Below are positions 41,420 to 47,604 of a DNA stretch of 47,604 bases, in pieces; position 1 is the stretch's first letter; each line of letters starts with the position of its first letter. Location: assembly GCA_032718475.1 (NCBI GenBank), contig JAUCBJ010003139.1, positions 1 to 47,604 of the forward strand, given 5' to 3'. Source of the stretch: Nemertoderma westbladi (Eukaryota; Xenacoelomorpha; Nemertodermatida; Nemertodermatidae). The position numbers and the translations under genes are program-made. A model generated the notes under the pieces. It was not told the DNA's origin, did no database searches, and worked only from the letters and a program-made list of their open reading frames with translations.

Positions 41420-43114
41420 TGACGTCTGGAGTGGGTGTGTGACTGTATTATTTTATATATTTTTATTATTTTTATATTTATGTATGTATTATTATGTACT
41501 TTTATTATAATCATTTTCTTTAATTTTATGTAGTAGAATGTTATTTTAGCAATTATCTAGTAGATTAGTGCAATATATATTAGTCTTATTACTTAATTAC
41601 TTATATTATATATTTAGTGCAACGGCGAGAAATAATTATTTTTCTCTTTCCTTACTGTCCGTATCATATTATAAATACGTGACTACAGTAAGATGAAATG
41701 TCCGTACTTATTAAAGTACAATAAAGCTCCTACTATACTCAAGTATTATTGGTAAGTAGAGTATTAGGAATGCAAAGTTCAGATCCTCGTGTCTCGGCTA
41801 AACCAAGCTCTGGGTAGACCTTGGAAACGACTTGCCTCTTCTCACTGACATTGCTTCTTGCAATATTGCTCTCATACCGTATATTAAATAATACATATAG
41901 TAGCGTGATGTCCCTTTAACAGTAGCGTACGACGCAAAATAAATCTGTTAAACCCTTTGACCATCTGTAATTCTAGTCGATTAAGATATCGCGGCACCCA
42001 CCGATATACTTGAAAGACAAAATTCTAGAATCAATGGTTAACGAATGTTCTGGAATAAATCGGTGCCCATCTTAAATATTAACTATTAATATTTGTAAAA
42101 TCTGTCAAACAAATACAATAGAGTAAATACTTACAAGTTAACTCTAGAAAATCTATAAATTAAAATCTGTTAAATTTTAGATCCTTTAAAATTCTAGTCG
42201 ATTAAGATATCGTAGCACTTACCAATACTCTTAAAAGGACAAATTTCCTAGAATCAAGGATCACAGTCCCCAGACATGCTCTGGAATAAAATTGTGCTTA
42301 TTCCAACATTGAATAATAAAATTTACGGGAATAAATTTAAATTCATCTTTTTTAATGAATTTGATAAATTGTCATTTTTATACAATTTATAACATTCCCA
42401 AAATTCCAATAATTAATAGATCATGGGAGCGGAGATTCACCCTATTAAGTGTATTAGTGTGCGAGAATCTCCAATATATAGTCAATAGCTGATAAAAATT
42501 CATAAAATCATGTATAAAGGGGAATATTGACAATTAAAGAATTACTATTAAATAGCATCCCAGATCTGTATGCATGAGAATTACCCTAATTCTACTGCTA
42601 GCTTTCCATAATGTCGCCATAGCAACAACCACGTGAGAATTAGAAGCGAGTTAAAAGAACAATAGAAAGCTTGCCCCATTGAATAGCATAAGGAATAAAT
42701 AGCACACTGCTAGTATCCAAGGATACATAATAATAACGTGGCATTCTGGAAGGCACTTGACTAACGGACAAATGGCCCGAATGTGTACAATTTGTGACAG
42801 TTGTGTGGAATTTGTGCGTTTATAGGTGAATGTTACTACTAAAGTGTGTTTACAGTAGCTAGTCGCAGTTGTGAAAGTAGCCCTACCTCTGCAGTAAGAA
42901 CCTGAAGTAAATCTAAGCCCTTGGGACGGACAGTGGAGTGACTCGCGCTGGTTATCGTTGTCGTTGTGTAGCTACTACATTGGCGAAAAACACAGTGACG
43001 ACGGTACATCGGCGCTGAGGATCTTGCGCTGTCCGGGGGCCGTAAGGGGTAGGCAGCGACGCCCGCTAGCCTAATTATAACTAATTATAATATTGATAAA
43101 CTCATATAGCAGCT
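41420..43114 (+). other. Element A non-coding spacer between integrase and ORF-X
   Basis: 1.7 kb, AT-rich, with no frame. It is homologous to B's spacer. Direct repeats of about 110 bp start ATTCTAGTCGATTAAGATAT at 41970 and 42191. An AATAAA near 41720 could end a gag-pol transcript. No similarity to A's 5' LTR is seen, so it is not a 3' LTR. Confidence 0.7.
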
Positions 43115-44245
43115 ATGACTGAGTTGATAGAAGATGATCTTGGTATCAGGGAGCGATATACTCTACCGTTACAAGCGTTTGTTGATAGCTTAATATGCGG
43201 CGACGCTAGTCCAACTACTACGGAGGACGATGGTCGTTATATCGAACCGCCAATGTCCCAGGAGCAACTCACGCGTGAATTGGACTATAGAAAATTCACC
43301 GCTCACTACACGCATCGTAATGGTACGTATATGGACTTCTTAACTACTGGCCATCCTATCGATTTACACGATACGGACGATGTAGACACCGAAAGGGAAA
43401 TGGTTTTATTTAAATATCATACTCAGCGGAGTCGGAACGATAAACAGAGAATCGCACACGAGAATTCTATTCGAAACCGACTCGAAAGAGAAGACGTTGA
43501 AGAGCCGGATAAACGCAGCGACTTCAATGATTATCTGGAATTCTTGAGAGAAACATATCTCAATATTGCCAGTCAACAGAATCTAGAAACTCGATATCCT
43601 CAAGGTATACATCATGACGCCATGATAGAACTCAAACGGCTCTATTTCACTATGATGTATCTTACCGCCGATCGACAGCTACATGTCGTCCCAGATAGCT
43701 TCGAACAGATGGAGGAATATTGTAAAACTGGAGAACGATCACCCGCATTTCCCCTGCAGGACGTGCGTCTTTGGTATTACTGTGATGAATGCCCTAGACC
43801 CAACCAGCAAACGGAAAGACATAAACATCCGCGGAGACGTTGCGCTAAACACAGTTTTACTCGTTATACCTATGGGAGTTTCAAGCGAAACTTGTTCGAC
43901 GACGTATCACCTACGCTCGCTTGACTCAAACGATCCTTGAATAAACCCATGATCAGAGTTCCGGAATACTCGGTCAGACCTCCTCATTCCTTAGTGAGAC
44001 CTCAAACGCTTGATCCTAATAGTATAACGGATCCCCCTGAACTGTACTCACTATTTAAAGATCTTGTGCTACCCGACAATTAATCAGTGGCACTCCGGTA
44101 GTGGGCTCGCTAGATATTCGCCCATCCTACCTAGCCGGATTGGGACGCGGGCATCTAATATCGCCGTTCAACCCGTACAATCATCCCGGTTTAACCCCGA
44201 TACAACCCGTCACCGAAGTTGAGGAGAGCGTTGTACGAAACGCGT
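43115..44245 (+). pseudogene. Element A ORF-X, N-terminal and middle parts
   Basis: Starts MTELIEDDLGIRERYTLPLQ and is open for 269 codons to TGA 43922-43924. It continues in the same frame (LKRSLNKPMIRVPEY...) to TAA 44081-44083, then in another frame from 44089 (GTPVVGSLDIRPSYL...) to about 44245. The N-terminus is acidic. Residues 223-246 hold a Cys/His cluster CDEC...HKH...CAKH that could bind zinc. No known family is recognised. It lies 1.7 kb after integrase. The same start is found in element B, so it belongs to the element family. Confidence 0.65.
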
Positions 44246-44995
44246 AGACGCTATTCGGCAGAAGATCGGAAAAGGAACTTACGATTGTTTAGAGAAACGC
44301 AAATTGCAGCAACAAGTCCAAGCGGTGAAGGAATTGGCCTTACCCCAGTTCGATCGAGAAATCCAGAATCTCGAGGAAGACATCGAACTTGGACGAACCT
44401 ATTCTCTACAAGAGTTCTTAGACGAACGTTTACAACGACAAGCGGAGGAAAATCAGCTCGAGGAGAAGCACATCGAAATGGATGAGAGAGAAGAAGCAGC
44501 TTTAGCCCAGCCAGAAGCTCAAATCCTTATGACTGATCTCTATTCCAAAACCATCATTCACCCCTCGATGGTTCCCCATTTCGGAGACAAACTCTTCGCC
44601 ACGGTACAACCTAAGCTAAACTCTTCGCCACATATCAACCTAAGATCTCGAGATCTTATCGCTGACGCTCCTATGTTACAGCGTCCGCCAATCGAGGCTG
44701 CTCGTGTCGACGGTATACTCGTTGAACCTCCGGACAATCGAGCGGATCGTGTCCGTCGTATGGTACACGAGGTCAACATACACACTAGACCTTTACCGAA
44801 CTCGTTTTATGGGATCAAAGATCACCCTTATTATGTCAATCTAACTCAATATTACATGGTAAAACCGGAAGATCCTACACATAATCTAAGGTTTCTACCA
44901 CTAATAAATCCTCTCGATCTTGTCGAACTCGAACAACTGCAGAAACATCTGGATCAGTTAGTGAAAGTAAACTCATTCCGAAAACCCTACAATGT
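44246..44995 (+). pseudogene. Element A ORF-X, C-terminal part, truncated
   Basis: After a one-base shift at about 44245 the frame (VDAIRQKIGKG..., then KLQQQVQAVKELALPQ) stays open to about 44995. It has a charged, probably coiled-coil stretch (REIQNLEEDIELGR), then a Pro/Arg-rich region and HPYYVNLTQYYMVKPE. After SFRKPYN it runs into LINE sequence on the opposite strand, so the C-terminus, the expected ORF-Y and the 3' LTR are missing. The codons from 44995 to 45074 are not part of this gene. Confidence 0.6.
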
Positions 44996-44999
44996 CTTA

Positions 45000-46571
45000 A
45001 TGCTCTTTGCAGCAGCCTTCACTTCTGCAAAGGAGATATCACCAATGGGAATATCTGGGAGTACAGACTCATGACACTTTTACTTCTATAAAGTTATCAG
45101 GCAATACCCTGTCATTATTGAGGAGCTTTACAAAGTGGGCCTTCCAACCATTGAGGCGATCGGCTGGTGATTCAGCCTTAACCTTGGTGGTTGGTTGGCC
45201 AGCAAGCAAGTTGATCGATCTCCATGCCTGGGATGATTGCCTGCTGTCGTCAGCATCATTGATGGCATCAACCTGTTGGTTTATTAGCTCCTGTAATTTA
45301 ACAGAGTACTGCCTGTTCAGGGACCTAGATGCAGCCTTAACTGCATTCTTGGCCGCTGTAGTCTGTTTGAGTCGGGACTCTTTCTGCGCCTTGTAGAGGT
45401 CATTTCGGCACTTCTGAATTTTGTTGTCAATCCAGGGGGCCCGTTTCCTGTTTCGAGGGTATACAGGAACTGTTTCTGCAGCTGCTAACTTAACTGCCTC
45501 TGTGAAGGCAGTATAGCCCTCACAGTGATCTGCCGCCTCAGAGGCAAGAACCTCATACCTGTTGCTCAGCTGTAGTGTGAAGCTGGATCTCACACTTGGC
45601 TGTTGCAACAGAGAGGACCAGTCATGCCGCGGCAAGGCAGATTTCGTTGTTCTGCTAGCACGCAGACTAAGTCTTACCTTGGCCACAATAAGGCGGTGAT
45701 CACTGGAGAAGGGTCGTAGTGTAAATGCATTACAGTCTTGTATAGAGCTCCTGTATTTCCTACGAAACAGGATATGGTCTATCTGGGACTTGTGACCACT
45801 GGGTCCACTATGAGTCCATAGCTTTCCAGTTCGCTTCTTGAACTGGGTTCCAGCCGAAAACAATCCATTTCCAGAGATAAAATCCTGAAGATGGACGGAA
45901 TTTCGGTTAACACTATTGCTATAGACCCAGGGCGATGTAGGTGATTGATGCAGACTTGCATTAAAGTCTCCCAGGGATGTTAAGAATGCATGCTGATCCA
46001 CTCCATCAGTAGCTGCTTGTAGATTCTGGTAGAAATTTTCCACCTCCTCTACAGGGGCAACACTAGTTGGAGAGTAGCACACAATCAGAACCACCTTAGG
46101 AAACTTCTTAGCCAGTCTTCCAGAACATGAGAAGTGGCAACGGATGATGCGGTTAGAGATTTGGTCTATTTTGTCCAATGCTGCATGTGCAGTTGGATTC
46201 ATCAATAGACCAATTCCACCATTGCCACTATCATCTGCTGAAGCGAGGGCGAGTCGCCAACCGCCCCCCATGTCCTTAATCAGAACCTCATCAGTCTGTC
46301 CAGTCTGCATTCGGTGCTCTTGAACACCCACTGCACTAAGAGAAAGCTTATCTGCCAAGGCAGTCAGCTCACCTTGTCGCATTGGGGACCCGAGTGTTAG
46401 GGTGTTTACTGAGGCTAGTCTAGTGACTTGCCTCAGATTCACCAATGGCTTTGTTGGTCGGGGTGGAACATGAGAGTAGCCTCCAACTCCAGAATCCCTC
46501 TCCCCCTCACAATCTGGCCTCCCTGGTGACCCAGGGTTTGGGCCAGAAAGGTCATCAGGAAAGGGGCTCAA
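45000..46571 (-). CDS. LINE ORF2: AP-like endonuclease domain
   Basis: A 500-codon frame (to 45069). Catalytic landmarks of the exonuclease-endonuclease-phosphatase fold are present: SVNTLT (N56), VGVQEHRM (E85), SLGDFNASL (D202, N204), SQIDHI and SSDHRLIV (D291, H292). After residue 300 comes the linker typical of this LINE type (RAPWIDNKIQKCRND). A stop at 45069 is followed, in another frame, by GDISFAEVKAAAKSIK, the entry to RT, down to about 45000. The enzyme would nick target DNA for target-primed reverse transcription. It is truncated, so no longer autonomous. Confidence 0.8.
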
Positions 46572-46782
46572 AGATATTGTTTGCCGCTCTCTCTCCAGTA
46601 GGGGGTGAGACAGGCAGCCGGTCAGGAGATAACTGACGCCTGTGAGGCCGATTGTGTCCAGTCATTCCACTGGCCTCTAGTGGCTGGACCTCCGCATTAC
46701 TAATGTAATCCATAGTGGGGGTTAGGGGGTGCTTTTTTGCCGAGTCAGCTCTCGGGGCAAATACCACACCCTGGTTTGCCAT
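46555..46782 (-). CDS. LINE N-terminal reading frame
   Basis: 75 codons starting MANQGVVFAPRADSAKK. It ends FEPLS where the bases are shared with the endonuclease frame (LSPFPDDLSG) one base out of register. It is probably the true N-terminus of the same ORF broken by a one-base indel. No domain is recognised. Confidence 0.45.
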   Translation of the reverse strand: MANQGVVFAPRADSAKKHPLTPTMDYISNAEVQPLEASGMTGHNRPHRRQLSPDRLPVSPPTGERAANNIFEPLS

Positions 46783-47165
46783 TCCACAGGGTGGGTGTCG
46801 CAGTGGGGTCAGATATGAGGCCCATCACCCATATCTACTCTGGCGCACATGACCCACCATTGGCTGTGCAGCTCATCTGCTGGGTCATGCCCTGTACCCC
46901 TGCTGCCAGGTGCAGGTCGCAGTGAAGTGCACTCAGAGTGGACATGAGAACACTCTACTCTTGACCAGCCATTGGTAGATCACCATCTGCCTGGCCAGGC
47001 CATATACCCCTGCAGCCAAGTATATGGGTCCTTAATCCAGGACCAAGGGCGTCCTTATCCCAGAACGAAGGGGGTCCTAGTTACAGGACCAGATTTGCCC
47101 TAGTAAGAGGGTCTATGCAGCTACAGGTGGCACCTCCTTTATGCTGCATGGAGGTGGCAAGTTTT
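46783..47165 (-). other. Probable LINE 5' untranslated region
   Basis: Distinctly more GC-rich than the flanks, with short internal repeats (GGACC-AGGG-GTCCT types at 47030-47100 and TACCCCTGC-GCCA at 46895 and 47000). It ends near 47165, where AT-rich sequence begins. Confidence 0.45.
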
Positions 47166-47604
47166 CTTGATCAATCAGTCAATGACCTAGAATACCTGAC
47201 CTGACCTAATTACATTACAGTATTATATTATATTATAATTATAATATAATTATATTACAGTATTAGCTCAACCTAACTGCCTAAGACTCTAACATAAATT
47301 CTGAAATTGCTATGACCAGCTGAGTGCTGCCTACCACTTTGTGGAAGCCGCCAACCACTTTAGTTATGTTGTATGTAGTTCATGTATAGTTTATGTATAG
47401 TTTATGCACTGTAGTTCTGTAGTTTGGAATGCGAATGGTAGATGTGTTAAGTACCGGTATTTTCATTAGATTCTTCAAGATTGTAACAGTGCTTAGATCC
47501 ATTCGTCATAAGCCACCGCTACTGAAACCTCCAGGGCCAAGACTCAATTTCAGACTGCAATTTATATGCCCAATCGGTCAGTTCCAGTTGTTAGCAGTTC
47601 CTGC
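47166..47604. other. Flanking AT-rich DNA, no gene seen
   Basis: Contains a (TATAATTA)n palindromic stretch at about 47215-47270 and an ACCGGTA word near 47452. No coding region is supported. Confidence 0.4.

Larger units (their letters stand above)
17146..44995 (+). mobile_element. Element A: BEL/Pao LTR retrotransposon, interrupted and 3'-truncated
   Basis: The plus-strand order is 5' LTR, leader, gag, protease, RT, RNase H, integrase, spacer, ORF-X. The class is BEL/Pao: a DUF1759-like gag region, a C-x2-C-x3-H-x4-C knuckle, a DSG protease, a YMD-type RT and a DUF5641-like C-terminus after integrase. It is interrupted by a fold-back element (17698-18778 including duplication) and by element B (24947-37846). 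Removing B restores the pol frame across the GGCCC target. Its 3' LTR is missing; the body stops near 44995 at LINE sequence. Several frameshifts and stops make it non-functional. Confidence 0.8.
44996..47165 (-). mobile_element. LINE 5' part (endonuclease region), minus strand
   Basis: Minus-strand non-LTR element with a GC-rich 5' region (about 46800-47165), an N-terminal frame and an AP-type endonuclease. It is cut at about 44996, just after the start of the RT region (GDISFAEVKAAAKSIKTL). The same LINE type's C-terminal part lies at 16677-17145 on the same strand, so this is probably the other half of the element that A entered, with the RT core deleted. Confidence 0.7.

Noticed and set aside
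41420-43114. 3' LTR of element A
   Set aside because: It has no similarity to A's or B's LTR and is followed by ORF-X; B shows the true LTR lies after ORF-Y.
24652-43924. UGA recoding, since several in-frame stops are TGA (24652, 32799, 41243, 43922)
   Set aside because: They do not occur at the same places in A and B (B has CGG at the 41243 site, A has GGG at the 32799 site), so they look like ordinary mutations; one further stop (39023) is TAA.
26248-44995. A large palindromic genomic duplication centred near 36 kb
   Set aside because: LTR ends and target duplication show two related elements in opposite orientation, one inside the other.

Overview
This is animal nuclear DNA with no ordinary host gene that I can recognise. 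It is AT-rich and intron-poor, and almost every long reading frame belongs to a mobile element: BEL/Pao LTR retrotransposons, non-LTR retrotransposons (LINEs), and short inverted-repeat DNA elements. Microsatellites, minisatellites and homopolymer runs fill the rest. The style suggests a marine invertebrate, possibly a deuterostome, but the sequence does not fix the species.

Left part (1-17,145): at the window edge lies a 381-bp inverted-repeat element whose right end is read into by a minus-strand gene. That gene has a SAP-like N-terminus, 26 nine-residue repeats and the start of a Ulp1/C48-like protease domain. Then come repeat-rich intergenic DNA, a tRNA-like sequence (4524-4595), an AT-rich tandem repeat interrupted by an inverted-repeat element carrying five exact 158-bp units (5278-6208), several minisatellites, a LINE ORF2 tail (15162-15293) and the 3' part of a second LINE (16677-17145, minus).

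Right part (17,146-47,165) is a set of nested insertions. Element A, a plus-strand BEL/Pao element, starts at 17,146 inside the minus-strand LINE. A reads: 5' LTR, about 1.9-kb leader, gag, protease, RT, RNase H, integrase, a 1.7-kb non-coding spacer, then an extra gene (ORF-X) broken at about 44,995, where the 5' half of a LINE of the same type resumes. A fold-back DNA element sits in A's leader with a 6-bp target duplication (ACCGGT). A second BEL/Pao copy, element B, is inserted antisense in A's pol. B spans 24,947-37,846, has two 1,223-bp LTRs of TG...CA form that differ at about six positions, and is flanked by the 5-bp duplication GGCCC. B has lost most of gag, the protease and the RT N-terminus, but keeps the RT active site, RNase H, integrase, spacer, ORF-X and a second extra gene, ORF-Y, which ends 78 bp before its 3' LTR.

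The most interesting result is that A and B share the same extra 3' module (spacer, ORF-X, and in B ORF-Y with zinc knuckles) downstream of integrase and, in B, inside the LTR boundaries. This appears to be an unusually large BEL/Pao family with unrecognised accessory genes where some relatives carry env. Order of events inferred from nesting: LINE, then A, then B and the fold-back element; a later deletion removed A's 3' end and the LINE's RT core.
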